Of a stretch of 64,000 nt of DNA, positions 36,014-45,801 are shown one piece after another (within the stretch, counting starts at the first letter, position 1; the number at the start of each line of letters is the position of its first letter). The notes beneath the pieces were generated by a model. It searched no databases. It saw only the letters and a program-made list of their open reading frames with translations, and was not told the DNA's origin. The position numbers and the translations under genes were made by a program. The DNA comes from Bradyrhizobium sp. CCBAU 51627 (GTDB lineage Bacteria > Pseudomonadota > Alphaproteobacteria > Rhizobiales > Xanthobacteraceae): contig NZ_LBJG01000023.1 in the NCBI RefSeq assembly GCF_028128765.1, positions 310,001 to 374,000 of the forward strand, read 5' to 3'.

Positions 36014-39000
36014 ATGAATTCGCGCGTATCGTGGAGTGTTGACGGCATCGATCCATCCGTCCGAGAGCGGGCCGAAGCTGCTGCGCATCGTGCCGGCATG
36101 TCCCTCAACGATTGGCTGAACTCCACGCTCGGCGAGACTGCGCCGCCGAACTTTCGCGGGCCTTACGACCAGCGCCAGGATCAACCTCAACGTCAGGATC
36201 AACGTCCTGATCCGCGCTCAGCGCCGATGCCGAGCCGGGAGAGCCGCGAAGTTGCCGACATCCATCAGCGGCTCGACGCGATCACCCAGCAGATCGAACG
36301 GATTTCGAAGCCCGCGGCGCCGCGCCAAGGTGAAAGACAAGACTCCTCTCGTGAAAGAGACGTCTCGCGCGAGCAGGGCGTTGCCCGCCAGCTCAACGAC
36401 GCGATCTCGCGGCTCGATGCCCGCCTGTCGCAGATCTCGCGCCCCCAGCAGCCTCAGGCTCAGCAACCTCAACAGCCTCAGCCGCCGCGACCGGCCCCGG
36501 TCGAGACCCGCCAGCGTCAGGCCGATGCGGTTGAACGCGCGGCCGCGCAAGTCTATCGCAACTCGCCTCCCCTGAGCCCCGCCTCGTTCGACGTCGCGGT
36601 GGCCGAGATCACCGCGCGCCAGAGCGAGCTCGACGGCTTCGCACCGCGACAGGTGCCGCCACGCGCCGCGCCGTCGATCGCGCCCTCGGCAGCACCCTAC
36701 GCTGCCCCGATGCCGCCAGCCGCGCCTGCCTATGCTCCGCCGCCACCGCAAGCAGGGCCGGACTTCTCGTCGCTTGAACGTCATCTGCTCAAGATCACAA
36801 GCCAGATCGAATCGCTCCAACGCCCTGATCACACCGAGCAGGCGATCAACGCCTTCCGTTCCGAGCTCGCCGAGATCCGCGCCGCCATCACCGAGGCGAT
36901 GCCGCGCCGCGCGATCGAATCGATCGAGAACGAAATCCGCTCGCTGCATCGTCGCATCGACGAGACCCGCTCCAACGGCACCGACGGCCAGGTGCTGTCA
37001 GGTATCGAGCGCGCGCTGTCCGACATCAAGCAGGTGCTGCGCACGCTGACGCCAGCCGAGCAGCTCACCGGTTATGACGAGGCGATCCGCAATCTCGGCG
37101 CCAAGCTCGACCTGATCCTGCGCGCCAACGACGATCCCTCGACGGTGCGCCAGCTCGAAGGCGCGATCGCGGCGCTGCGCGGCATCGTCTCGAACGTCGC
37201 GTCCAACGAGGCGCTGGCTCGCCTGTCCGAAGACGTGCAGCTATTGTCGTCCAAGGTCGATCAGATCACCCGCTCGTCCGGCCACAGCGACAGCTTTGCC
37301 ATTCTCGAGCAGCGCATTGCCGCGCTCACCGCCGCGCTGGAAACGCGCGAGCGGCCGGCGCCTGCCGAAAGCACCGAGCATCTGGAAGCCGCGATCCGCG
37401 CGCTGTCGGACCGTTTCGACCGCATGCAGGTCGGCAACGATTCGGTCTCGACCTTCGCGCATCTGGAGCAGCGGGTCTCCTATCTGCTGGAGCGGCTGGA
37501 GGCCACCTCGGATTCGCGCGGCGGCAATTTTAGCCGTGTCGAGGACGGGCTGCACGATATCCTGCGGCACCTGGAGCGCCAGCAGGCAACCTATGCCGCG
37601 CTGGCCGAGAGCCGTAGTTCAGCGCCGGCTCCCGATCCGGAAATGGTCGATCTCGTCAAGCGCGAGCTCTCCGACCTCCGCTTCAGCCAGGCCGAGACCA
37701 ATCGCAGCACGCAGGATTCGCTGGAGGCCGTGCACAACACGCTCGGTCATGTCGTCGATCGTCTTGCCATGATCGAGGGCGATCTGCGCGCGGTGCGTAC
37801 CGCGCCGCCGGCGGCCGCGCCGATGCCGGCCGCCATGCCCGGGCAAACGTCAATGGCAGCTCCCATCGAGACGCCGATGGCGCGCGAGCAACGGCCGGCG
37901 CAACCGCCGAAATACGATCCCAAGCCCGAGCTGCCGAATCCGGCCGCCACGCAGCAAGCGGCGCATTCGGCTTTCGTGGCCGCCCCGCGTGAATTCCACG
38001 CCGCCGCGCCCGCAGCTCCACCGCCGGTGCCGCCGCGCGCGATCAGCGAGATCCTCGAGCCGCACACGGCGCCCGCGCGCGCCGCGATCGCGCCCGAGCT
38101 GCCGCCGGATCATCCGCTCGAGCCGGGCACGCGTCCGAACGGCCGTCCCGCCACGCCGTCCGAGCGCATTGCCGCGTCCGAAAGTGCAATCAGCGAAATC
38201 CCGACTGCGCCGAAGGAGCCGGTGTCGTCGTCGAGCTTCATCGCGGCCGCGCGCCGCGCCGCGCAAGCTGCTGCCGCGCAGCCGCAGGAGAAGCCCGCCC
38301 GCGGCGTCAAGGCCGCCATCGCGGCCCGCGCCAAGGGCCAGGGACAAGGAAAGCCCGCGGAAGGCGGCTCCACCATCACATCCAAGATCCGCTCGCTGCT
38401 GGTCGGCGCCAGCGTGGTCGTGATCGTGCTCGGCGCCTTCAAGATGGCGATGAATTTGCTCGACGGCGGCAGCCCGCCGCCCGCGCCGCAGGCGATGGAG
38501 GACACGTCGAGCCGGCCCGCGCCCCAGGCTCCGGCGCCGGTCGAAAGCAAGCCCGCCCTGCCCGATCAGGTCACGCCGTCGATGACCTCGCCGACGCCGA
38601 TCGGCAAACAGTCCTTGAACAATGCCGCGCCGGCAGGAACCTCCGGCAGCACGGCTTCGGTCGAAATTCCGCCCGCACCCGCCGCAGCAACACCAACCTC
38701 GCCCGCTACGAACGGCGATGTCACCGGCGCGCTGTCGGGCACGAGCCGTGCACGTCTTGGCATGGTCCAGGTGCCGCCGAGCGAGAGGCTGCCTGACGGC
38801 ATCGGCGGCCCGGGCCTGCGCACCGCCGCGATGAAAGGCGATGCGACCGCGGCCTATGAGATCGGCGTGCGTTTTGCCGAGGGCAAGGGCGTGGCTGCGA
38901 ACTACGACGAAGCCGCCAAATGGTACGACCGCGCGGCGCAGGCCGGCGTGGTGCCCGCGACCTTCCGTCTCGGCACGCTCTATGAAAAGGGCCTCGGCGT

Positions 39001-39496
39001 GAAGAAGGACGCCGACATCGCCCGCCGCTACTACACGCAGGCCGCCGAGCGCGGCAACGCCAAGGCGATGCACAATCTCGCGGTGCTCGATGCCGATGGC
39101 GGCGGACGCGGCGCCAACTACAAGAGCGCGGCACAGTGGTTCCGGAAAGCGGCCGATCGCGGCGTTGCCGACAGCCAGTTCAACCTCGGCATCCTCTACG
39201 CCCGCGGCATCGGCGTCGAGCAGAACCTGGCCGAGTCCTACAAATGGTTCAGCCTCGCCGCGGCCCAGGGTGATGCGGATTCGGCGAGCAAGCGCGACGA
39301 CGTCGCCAAGCGCCTCGACCCGCAATCGCTCGCCGCCGCCAAGCTCGCGATCCAGACCTTCAGCGCCGAGCCGCAGCCCGACGACGCCGTCAACGTTCCG
39401 GCGCCCGCCGGCGGCTGGGACAGCGCCCCGCAGGCGGCCACCAAGCCCGCGCCGAGGTCGGTCGCGACGAAGAAGACGGCGTCAGCGGCGCGTTAG
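36014..39496 (+). CDS. PodJ-like polar localisation protein with Sel1 repeats
   Basis: 1160 residues. The N-terminus (VSWSVDGIDPSVRERAEAAAHRAGMSLNDWLNSTLGE) matches the ribbon-helix-helix-like start of Caulobacter PodJ. A long coiled-coil region (about 75-610) is interrupted by a Gln/Pro-rich stretch, then an Ala/Pro-rich linker, one transmembrane helix at about 790-815 (LLVGASVVVIVLGAFKMAM), and a periplasmic part ending in four Sel1 repeats (about 940-1100, for example AAYEIGVRFAEGKGVAANYDEAAKWY). PodJ organises the old cell pole. A family-level homologue; detailed function here is inferred. Confidence 0.82.
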   Translation: MNSRVSWSVDGIDPSVRERAEAAAHRAGMSLNDWLNSTLGETAPPNFRGPYDQRQDQPQRQDQRPDPRSAPMPSRESREVADIHQRLDAITQQIERISKPAAPRQGERQDSSRERDVSREQGVARQLNDAISRLDARLSQISRPQQPQAQQPQQPQPPRPAPVETRQRQADAVERAAAQVYRNSPPLSPASFDVAVAEITARQSELDGFAPRQVPPRAAPSIAPSAAPYAAPMPPAAPAYAPPPPQAGPDFSSLERHLLKITSQIESLQRPDHTEQAINAFRSELAEIRAAITEAMPRRAIESIENEIRSLHRRIDETRSNGTDGQVLSGIERALSDIKQVLRTLTPAEQLTGYDEAIRNLGAKLDLILRANDDPSTVRQLEGAIAALRGIVSNVASNEALARLSEDVQLLSSKVDQITRSSGHSDSFAILEQRIAALTAALETRERPAPAESTEHLEAAIRALSDRFDRMQVGNDSVSTFAHLEQRVSYLLERLEATSDSRGGNFSRVEDGLHDILRHLERQQATYAALAESRSSAPAPDPEMVDLVKRELSDLRFSQAETNRSTQDSLEAVHNTLGHVVDRLAMIEGDLRAVRTAPPAAAPMPAAMPGQTSMAAPIETPMAREQRPAQPPKYDPKPELPNPAATQQAAHSAFVAAPREFHAAAPAAPPPVPPRAISEILEPHTAPARAAIAPELPPDHPLEPGTRPNGRPATPSERIAASESAISEIPTAPKEPVSSSSFIAAARRAAQAAAAQPQEKPARGVKAAIAARAKGQGQGKPAEGGSTITSKIRSLLVGASVVVIVLGAFKMAMNLLDGGSPPPAPQAMEDTSSRPAPQAPAPVESKPALPDQVTPSMTSPTPIGKQSLNNAAPAGTSGSTASVEIPPAPAAATPTSPATNGDVTGALSGTSRARLGMVQVPPSERLPDGIGGPGLRTAAMKGDATAAYEIGVRFAEGKGVAANYDEAAKWYDRAAQAGVVPATFRLGTLYEKGLGVKKDADIARRYYTQAAERGNAKAMHNLAVLDADGGGRGANYKSAAQWFRKAADRGVADSQFNLGILYARGIGVEQNLAESYKWFSLAAAQGDADSASKRDDVAKRLDPQSLAAAKLAIQTFSAEPQPDDAVNVPAPAGGWDSAPQAATKPAPRSVATKKTASAAR

Positions 39497-39510
39497 GGCC
39501 GCGTTCCGCG

Positions 39511-39650
39511 CTCGTGCCCCGGACGCAGCGCAGCGTCTCTTCGACGATGCGCTGCAGAGCCGGGGCCCATCTCACCAAATACCGCGTGGCCATCTCGTGT
39601 CCCGGCTCTGCGCAGCAGCGTTGCACGCTGCAGCGCGTCCGGGACACGAG
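39511..39650. repeat. GTGCCCCGGACGC palindromic repeat element
   Basis: CTCGTGCCCCGGACGC (39511-39526) and GCGTCCGGGACACGAG (39635-39650) are inverted ends differing at one base, with internal shorter palindromes (GATGCGCTGCAGAGC). It fills the gap between the convergent PodJ-like and metallo-hydrolase genes. Related copies are at 53327 and 17083. Confidence 0.8.
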
Positions 39651-39658
39651 AGAGGGAG

Positions 39659-40432
39659 TCACGGCGCCTCGATCACCGTCGCCACGCCGGGCTCCAGCAG
39701 GCGCAGCCGCGGTCCGAAACCGAGAGCGTCGAACGTCTTGCGCAGGTCTTCGCCGTTCTGGCGGAAATGCGCCCAGCCTTCGGTGTGCACGGGCACGATC
39801 ATCGCATCGGGAAAGGCGCGCGCGGTCTCGATGGTGTCGTTGGTGTCCATGGTGAGATGGAACGGCCCGCGGGTTTGCGCGGCGCCCGCGAAGGGCAGCA
39901 CCACCCCGCATTTGAAGCGGCGCGCGACTTCGGCGACGCCGTCGAACCAGGTGGTGTCGCCGCTGATATAGACCGGGCGCGTGTCCTTGCGGCTCGACTG
40001 CACCACGAAGCCGATGACATCGCCCGACAGCGGCTCGATGCCGGCCGGGCCGTGGCGCGCCGGCGTCGCGGTGATCGTCAGCGTGTTGCCGTCATCGTCC
40101 TTCAGATGCGCGGTTGCCCAGGGTGCGAGGCCCTCGACATGGCCGCCGAGGCGTTTTGCGCCGGCCTCCGTCGTCAGTGCACGCGGCGCTTTCAGCACAA
40201 AGTCGCGGCCGGAATTGTCGAGATTGTCCGAATGCTGGTCGTGGCTGAGCAGCACGGCATCAACAGGGCCGATCGCGTCGGCCTTCATCGCGGGGCCGGT
40301 CGTCTTCTCCAGCTTCACATGCGGCAGCTGGTAGGCGCCCGGCGCATCGAAGGTGGGATCGGTGAGCAGGCGAAAGCCGTCGATCTCGATCAGCGCGGTC
40401 GGGCCGCCGATCAGGGTGATGGAAACAGGCAT
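39659..40432 (-). CDS. MBL-fold metallo-hydrolase (UlaG-like)
   Basis: 257 residues. The metal-binding motif is HDQHSDN at 64-70 instead of the usual HxHxDH, a variant seen in UlaG-type lactonase-like proteins. Further ligands are ATPARHGP and SGDTTWFDG. It is probably cytoplasmic. Its substrate is unknown. It sits 12 bp after the DMT exporter on the same strand and may be co-transcribed with it. Confidence 0.88.
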   Translation of the reverse strand: MPVSITLIGGPTALIEIDGFRLLTDPTFDAPGAYQLPHVKLEKTTGPAMKADAIGPVDAVLLSHDQHSDNLDNSGRDFVLKAPRALTTEAGAKRLGGHVEGLAPWATAHLKDDDGNTLTITATPARHGPAGIEPLSGDVIGFVVQSSRKDTRPVYISGDTTWFDGVAEVARRFKCGVVLPFAGAAQTRGPFHLTMDTNDTIETARAFPDAMIVPVHTEGWAHFRQNGEDLRKTFDALGFGPRLRLLEPGVATVIEAP

Positions 40433-40444
40433 GAGGAACTCCTC

Positions 40445-41353
40445 TTACACGACGGGCTTTGAGGGGCGGGTCACCAGGTAAATGCCGAGCGCCACCGGAA
40501 TGATCCCGAGCAGGTCACGCGGCTCGACATGCTCGCCGAGCACGATAAAGGCGAACAGCATGCCGAGCGGCGGCATCAGGAAATGATAGGCACTGGCCGC
40601 GGTCGCGCCACACACTTTCAGGAGATGAAACCAGAGCCAGTAGGCCATGATCGAGCCGCCGAGCACGAGGAAGGCGAAGGCACCGATCAGGCTCGGGGTG
40701 ACATCGATGGCGTGAACGTCGGCAAAGGTGAGCGCGACTGGCGTCAACACGATGCCGGCGGCAAGATTCTGCACGCCATTGCCGATCCACAAGCTCCCCT
40801 TTGGCGCGAACAGCTTGAACAGGATGGTGCCGGCGACGATGGAGGCGAGTGAGGCCAGCGTGAAGACGATGCCGTGCAGGCTATCGGTGCCGACCGAGAG
40901 GCGGTGCCAGACGATAGCCGTGACGCCGATGATCCCGAGCAACAGGCCGCTCGCCTTGCGCCAGGTCATGCCCTCGCCAAGCAGCAGCGCCGCGAGCGCG
41001 GCGGTGAACACCGGATTGGCCGAGACGATCAGACCGCCGAGGCCGGCGGAGACCGACTGCAGGCCGGTGTAGCCGAGCCCGAGATAGAGCGCGTTGTTGG
41101 CAATCCCGAGCACGACGAAGACAAGCGCATCGCGCCACGACAACGACCACTCGCCACGGATCAGCGTGGCGCCCAGGATCAAAATGCCCGCGAGCGAGAA
41201 GCGCGCAGCGAGCAGGATCAGCGGCGGGCAATGGGTGACGCCGATCTTGCCGGCGACGAAGGCGTAGCTCCAGAGCAGGCAGAACAGGCCGATCGCGAGC
41301 GGAAGCGTACTGAAACGGCTGCGAGGCGCGGGGATCGAAGTGGCGAGGGACAT
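40445..41353 (-). CDS. EamA/DMT family metabolite exporter
   Basis: 302 residues from the ATG at 41351-41353 (AGGAGA is 8 nt upstream). Ten hydrophobic helices in two EamA halves (FCLLWSYAFVAGKIGVTHCPPLILLAARF and later VLGGSIMAYWLWFHLLKVCGATAASAYHFLMP). Such carriers export amino acids or nucleobases. It is divergent from a LysR gene that probably controls it. Confidence 0.9.
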   Translation of the reverse strand: MSLATSIPAPRSRFSTLPLAIGLFCLLWSYAFVAGKIGVTHCPPLILLAARFSLAGILILGATLIRGEWSLSWRDALVFVVLGIANNALYLGLGYTGLQSVSAGLGGLIVSANPVFTAALAALLLGEGMTWRKASGLLLGIIGVTAIVWHRLSVGTDSLHGIVFTLASLASIVAGTILFKLFAPKGSLWIGNGVQNLAAGIVLTPVALTFADVHAIDVTPSLIGAFAFLVLGGSIMAYWLWFHLLKVCGATAASAYHFLMPPLGMLFAFIVLGEHVEPRDLLGIIPVALGIYLVTRPSKPVV

Positions 41354-41452
41354 GAGGGCATTCTCCTGGGCCCTCGATCTAGGGACTGGCCTTGCCATTT
41401 GGAAATTAAATGATTAACTCGAAATCAGTGGGTTTATGAATGGAGAGCGTCC

Positions 41453-42316
41453 ATGCTCGATCTGGAGCTCCTGCGCAGCTTCGTCTCGGTGGTGGAAGCC
41501 GGCGGCTTCACCCGCGCCGGAGAGCGCGTCCACCGCACGCAATCGACGGTCAGCCAGCAGATCAAGCGGCTGGAGGAGGATGTCGGCCAGGTGCTGCTGC
41601 ACCGGGACGGCAAGGACGTGCGTCCGACCGAAGCCGGCGAGCGGCTGCTCTCCTATGCACGGCGGCTGCTGATGCTGGCGGAAGAGGCGCGCGACGTGCT
41701 GCGCGAGCCCGACAGCGAAGGCGCGATCCGGCTCGGCATCCCCGAGGACTTTGCCGCCTACCGGCTGGCGAAACTGCTGGGCGCGTTCTCGCGCTCGCAT
41801 CCGACCCTGCGGCTCGACGTGCGCGCCGACCAGAGCAAACATCTCGCACGCGATCTCGAACGCGGCGAGCTCGACCTTGCGCTCTACAAGCGCGAGGCCG
41901 GTGCCAAGGACGCCATTGCGGTGTGGCCGGAGCGGGTGCACTGGGTCACCAGCAAGAGCCACCCTGTCGACGTCGACGCGCCGTCGGTGCCGCTGATCGG
42001 CTTTCCGCTGGGCTGCATCTACCGCGCCGGTGCCATTCACGCCCTGGAGAGCGCCGGCCGCGCCTGGCACACCGCGTATACGTCATCGAGTCTCGCCGGC
42101 ATCCAGGCGGCCGTCGCCGCCGGCATGGGCCTCGCCATCCTGTCGGAGATGTCGATTCTATCAGATCACCGCGTGCTCACCGCCAAGGACGGCTTTGCAC
42201 CGATCAACAAGACCGAGGTGGCGCTGATGGCCGCGCCCGGCGCCAGCCCCGCGACGCTGCGGCTCGCGGATCGGCTCGCGGAGTTCTGCGAGGACGTGCA
42301 GGCGAAGGCGGCGTGA
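41453..42316 (+). CDS. LysR family transcriptional regulator
   Basis: 287 residues. DNA-binding domain LDLELLRSFVSVVEAGGFTRAGERVHRTQSTVSQQIKRLEEDVGQVLLHRDGK, then a substrate-binding domain. Divergent from the DMT exporter; a weak LysR-type inverted repeat GATT-N7-AATC lies at 41412-41426 in the 99-bp gap. Probable regulator of the exporter. Confidence 0.92.
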   Translation: MLDLELLRSFVSVVEAGGFTRAGERVHRTQSTVSQQIKRLEEDVGQVLLHRDGKDVRPTEAGERLLSYARRLLMLAEEARDVLREPDSEGAIRLGIPEDFAAYRLAKLLGAFSRSHPTLRLDVRADQSKHLARDLERGELDLALYKREAGAKDAIAVWPERVHWVTSKSHPVDVDAPSVPLIGFPLGCIYRAGAIHALESAGRAWHTAYTSSSLAGIQAAVAAGMGLAILSEMSILSDHRVLTAKDGFAPINKTEVALMAAPGASPATLRLADRLAEFCEDVQAKAA

Positions 42317-42406
42317 GCTTGCAGCGATCATCGCAAGCTTGCCGCCGCAGCTGTGCGCGTGGCAAGCAGCGTGCATCCAATGCTCTCTATTCTACAAGCC
42401 TGCGCC

Positions 42407-43078
42407 TCACCAACACCGCGACGCGGCGATCGCATGGACGCGACGGTCGCCGAGCAGGTGGGCGACAAAGCCGTTTGTCGGAAAGATCCTTGCAAACGCG
42501 GCATCACGGATGCTGAGGCCGCCGGCATAGGCGCCGAAGGCCGGCATCACGGCGCGCAACCCGTCGCTGGCGAAGCAGCGCCGCTCCATCGAGCGGCCGC
42601 GCGCGGAGACGCGGGCCTTGGGATGGAGGTGGCCGGCGATCTCGCCACGCGCGCCTGATGGCTCGTGGCGGAAGGTGACCGGGCCGACGGCGACTTCGTC
42701 GGCGACGGTGCCGCCGAGATCGCGCGGCAGCGCGGGATCATGATTGCCCGAGACCCAGATCCAGTCGCGACCGCTCTGGAGCGCGGCGAGGGCATCGCGA
42801 TCGTCCGCCGACAGGCGCTCATGCGCGGCGCGGTCGTGAAAGCTGTCGCCGAGCGCGATCACGGTGCGTGGGTTATGGCGGGAGATGACAGCAGCGAGCC
42901 GGCCGAGCGTGGCAACGGTATCGTAAGGCGGCAACAGCACGCCGCGCGTGGCAAAACTTGAGCCTTTTTCCAGGTGCAGATCGGAAACGACGAGCAGGCG
43001 TTGCTCCTCCCAGACCAGCGCGCCGGAGAGATCGGCCGCAAAGGTCACATCGCTGATGCTGACCCTGGAAACGCGCAT
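42407..43078 (-). CDS. pdeM: Ligase-associated DNA damage response endonuclease PdeM
   Basis: 223 residues. Calcineurin-like metallophosphoesterase motifs: DLH at 33-35, GD at 77-78 in ALGDSFHD, GNHD at 111-114, and GHLH at 149-152. The genomic company of a Lhr-type helicase (54 bp upstream on the same strand), plus the ligase and exonuclease further on, identifies it as the MPE/PdeM nuclease of the ligase-associated repair set. The start is ATG at 43076-43078; longer frames overlap the helicase. Probably co-transcribed with the helicase. Confidence 0.92.
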   Translation of the reverse strand: MRVSRVSISDVTFAADLSGALVWEEQRLLVVSDLHLEKGSSFATRGVLLPPYDTVATLGRLAAVISRHNPRTVIALGDSFHDRAAHERLSADDRDALAALQSGRDWIWVSGNHDPALPRDLGGTVADEVAVGPVTFRHEPSGARGEIAGHLHPKARVSARGRSMERRCFASDGLRAVMPAFGAYAGGLSIRDAAFARIFPTNGFVAHLLGDRRVHAIAASRCW

Positions 43079-43131
43079 CTCCTCGTCATCCCCCGAAACC
43101 TGCGCGCCCACCCTCACGTCAAAACCTGCGT

Positions 43132-45756
43132 CTATCCCATCGCTTCCTTGACCAGCTCGTCGGCGGCTTCCGCCAACAGCTCGTCTGCAGCTTCGCCATA
43201 AACTGACTCGCGGCCGATTTCCAGCATCACGGGAACGGCGAGCGGGGAGACGTGATCGAGTTCCCGATGGGTGATGCGGCCCTGGATGCGCATCAGCATG
43301 TCGCTGAGGCGGCGCAGGTCGAGCAGGCCGGTGGCAGCGTCGGCGCGCGCGGCGCGCAACAGGACGTGATCGGCCTGGTGCTTGCGCAGGACGTCGTAGA
43401 CGAGATCGGTCGAGAACAGCACCTGGCGGCGGCTCTTCTCTTCGCCGGTGTGGCGGCGCGCGATCAGGCCGGAGATGATCGCGCAGTTGCGGAAGGTGCG
43501 TTTCATCAGCGCGGATTCGGCAAGCCAGGCCTCGAGGTCGTCGCCGAGCATGTCGGGGTCGAACAGCGCGTTGAGGTCGATCCTGCCATCGCGGATCATG
43601 AAGGAGAGATCGCCGAGCGCCCAGATCGCGACCGCATATTCGTTGGCGACGAAGCCGAGCGGCCGGGCGCGGGCGCGCTCCAGGCGGCGCGTCAGCAGCA
43701 TGCCGAGGGTCTGGTGCGCGAGACGGCCTTCGAAGGGATAGCAGACGATGTAATGCTTGTTGGCGCGCGGAAAACTCTCGACCAGCAGCTCGCGCACCGC
43801 CGGTACGCGCGAAGCTTCCTTCTGCAGCGACAGCCAGTCGCGCACCTGCTCCGGCAAGCCGCGCCATGCGCTGGAATCATCGAGCAGGCGGCGCACGCGC
43901 TCGGCGAGATAGGTCGAAAGCGGGAACTTGCCGCCCATGTAGGACGGCACTTTCGGATCCCTGTCGTGCGCGCGCGAGACGTAGACCTGGTCCTCGACCA
44001 GGGTCTCGTAGCGCACCACCTCGCCCGAGAACACGAAAGTGTCGCCGGGCGAGAGGCCCTCGATGAAGGCCTCCTCGATTTCGCCGAGCAACCGGCCGCC
44101 GCGGGCGATCACGCCGGTCGAACCGGTACCACTGCTGCGTGAGCGCACCAGGCGCACCTTCAGCATGTCGTCCTCGACGATGGTGCCGACATTCATCCGG
44201 TAGCTCTGCCGCACTTTCGGATTGGCGACGCGCCAGCGTCCCTCCTTGTCCTGCTTGATGCGGGCGAAGCGCTCATAGGTCTTCAGCGCGTAGCCGCCGG
44301 AGGCGACGAAATCGACGACATCGTCAAAATCCTGCCGCGACAGGTCGGCGTAAGGCGCGGCGGTGCGGACCTCGGCATAGAGCTCATCCGCGAGAAACGG
44401 CTCGCCGCAGGCGCAGCCGAGCACGTGCTGGGCCAGCACATCGAGCGCACCGGTCCGAAGCGGCGGAGTATCCTGCGCATTCTCGGCGATGGCGTCGATG
44501 GCGACGCGGCATTCCAGCACCTCGAAACGGTTGGCCGGCACCAGCACCGCGCGCGAGGCTTCTTCGAGACGGTGATTGGCGCGGCCGATGCGCTGCATCA
44601 GGCGCGAGGAGCCCTTGGGCGCGCCGATATTGACGACGAGATCGACGTCGCCCCAGTCGACGCCGAGGTCGAGCGAGGAGGTGCAGACCACGCCGCGCAG
44701 TCTGCCCGCCGACATCGCGTCCTCGACCTTGCGGCGCTGCGCGACGTCGAGCGAGCCGTGATGCAGGGCGATTGCGAGCCCATCGTCGTTCATGCTCCAG
44801 AGATTCTGGAACAGCATCTCGGCCTGGCTGCGGGTGTTGACGAAGACCAGCGTGGTCTTGTTCGCCTTGATCAGCTCGTAGATTTCCGGGAGCGCATGCC
44901 GCGCGCTGTGGCCGGCCCAGGGCAGCCGCTCGCGCGTGTCGAGCATCTGAACGAGTGGCGGCGCGGCGCCTCCGGCGACGACGATGTCGGCCGCTTCCTC
45001 TTTGCCTTCGGGCTGCGGCACCAGGAAGCGCGCGAGCTGATCCGGCTCGGCCACGGTCGCCGACAGGCCGATCGCGCGCATTTGCGGCGCGAGCCGCCAC
45101 AGCCGCGCGAGGCCGAGCGAGAGCAGATCGCCCCGCTTGGAGGTCACCAGCGCATGCAGCTCATCGAGCACGATGCGCTTCAAGGACGAGAACAGGAAGG
45201 GCGCATCGTCGGAGGACAGCAGCAGCGCGAGCTGCTCGGGCGTCGTCAGCAGAATGTCGGGCGGATAGCGCCGCTGGCGCTGGCGCCGCGACACCGGCGT
45301 ATCGCCGGTGCGGGTCTCGACCTTGATCGGCAGACCCATCTCCGCGATGGGACGCTCCAGGTTGCGGGCGATGTCGACGGCCAGCGCCTTGAGCGGCGAG
45401 ATGTAGAGCGTATGCAGGCCGCCGCTGCGCTGCACGGCGCGGCCGGTGGAGACGACGGACTTCGCCGGAGAAGAGGTCGGCGGAGAGCTCAGCTCCACCA
45501 GCGTCGGCAGAAATCCCGCCAGCGTCTTGCCGGCGCCGGTCGGCGCGATCAGGAGCGCGCTGGCATCCTCGCGCGCCTTTTCCAGCAGCGCGAGCTGGTG
45601 CGCACGCGGCGACCAGCCGCGGGCCGCGAACCATCGCTGGAAGCGGTCAGGCAGCAGCGTCTCGGGCTCTACCGATATTTTGCGGATGCGGGGCGGCACG
45701 GCCTCACAGGTAAGCCGTGGGGACGGGTTCGTCGAGGGGCGGCGTGCCGTGGACAC
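43132..45756 (-). CDS. Ligase-associated DNA damage response DExH-box helicase (Lhr-core type)
   Basis: 874 residues. Superfamily 2 helicase: Walker A APTGAGKT at 71-78, DExH box in IVLDELHALVTSKRGD, SAT motif in GLSATVAEPD, motif VI QRIGRANHRLEEASR, and a long C-terminal Lhr-core region. Start GTG at 45754-45756, with AGGAGG about 6 nt upstream that lies at the edge of a short repeat (45768-45787). It unwinds DNA 3'-5' by family; here it pairs with PdeM. A start some 20 codons further in is possible. Confidence 0.93.
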   Translation of the reverse strand: MSTARRPSTNPSPRLTCEAVPPRIRKISVEPETLLPDRFQRWFAARGWSPRAHQLALLEKAREDASALLIAPTGAGKTLAGFLPTLVELSSPPTSSPAKSVVSTGRAVQRSGGLHTLYISPLKALAVDIARNLERPIAEMGLPIKVETRTGDTPVSRRQRQRRYPPDILLTTPEQLALLLSSDDAPFLFSSLKRIVLDELHALVTSKRGDLLSLGLARLWRLAPQMRAIGLSATVAEPDQLARFLVPQPEGKEEAADIVVAGGAAPPLVQMLDTRERLPWAGHSARHALPEIYELIKANKTTLVFVNTRSQAEMLFQNLWSMNDDGLAIALHHGSLDVAQRRKVEDAMSAGRLRGVVCTSSLDLGVDWGDVDLVVNIGAPKGSSRLMQRIGRANHRLEEASRAVLVPANRFEVLECRVAIDAIAENAQDTPPLRTGALDVLAQHVLGCACGEPFLADELYAEVRTAAPYADLSRQDFDDVVDFVASGGYALKTYERFARIKQDKEGRWRVANPKVRQSYRMNVGTIVEDDMLKVRLVRSRSSGTGSTGVIARGGRLLGEIEEAFIEGLSPGDTFVFSGEVVRYETLVEDQVYVSRAHDRDPKVPSYMGGKFPLSTYLAERVRRLLDDSSAWRGLPEQVRDWLSLQKEASRVPAVRELLVESFPRANKHYIVCYPFEGRLAHQTLGMLLTRRLERARARPLGFVANEYAVAIWALGDLSFMIRDGRIDLNALFDPDMLGDDLEAWLAESALMKRTFRNCAIISGLIARRHTGEEKSRRQVLFSTDLVYDVLRKHQADHVLLRAARADAATGLLDLRRLSDMLMRIQGRITHRELDHVSPLAVPVMLEIGRESVYGEAADELLAEAADELVKEAMG

Positions 45757-45767
45757 CGTCTTCCTCC

Positions 45768-45787
45768 TCTCCCCTTACAAGGGGAGA
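45768..45787. repeat. TCTCCCCTT/AAGGGGAGA palindrome
   Basis: Nine-bp perfect arms (45768-45776, 45779-45787) with a 2-nt loop, extended by imperfect CTTCC/GGAAAG pairing. Lies in the 45-bp gap between the substrate-binding protein stop and the helicase start, and supplies the purine-rich sequence ahead of the helicase GTG. Confidence 0.6.
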
Positions 45788-45801
45788 AGGAAAGAAGCAC
45801 C

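Noticed and set aside
41412..41426. LysR operator GATT-N7-AATC before the exporter
   Set aside because: Arms are only 4 bp and the gap has several similar AT-rich matches; kept as a remark only.
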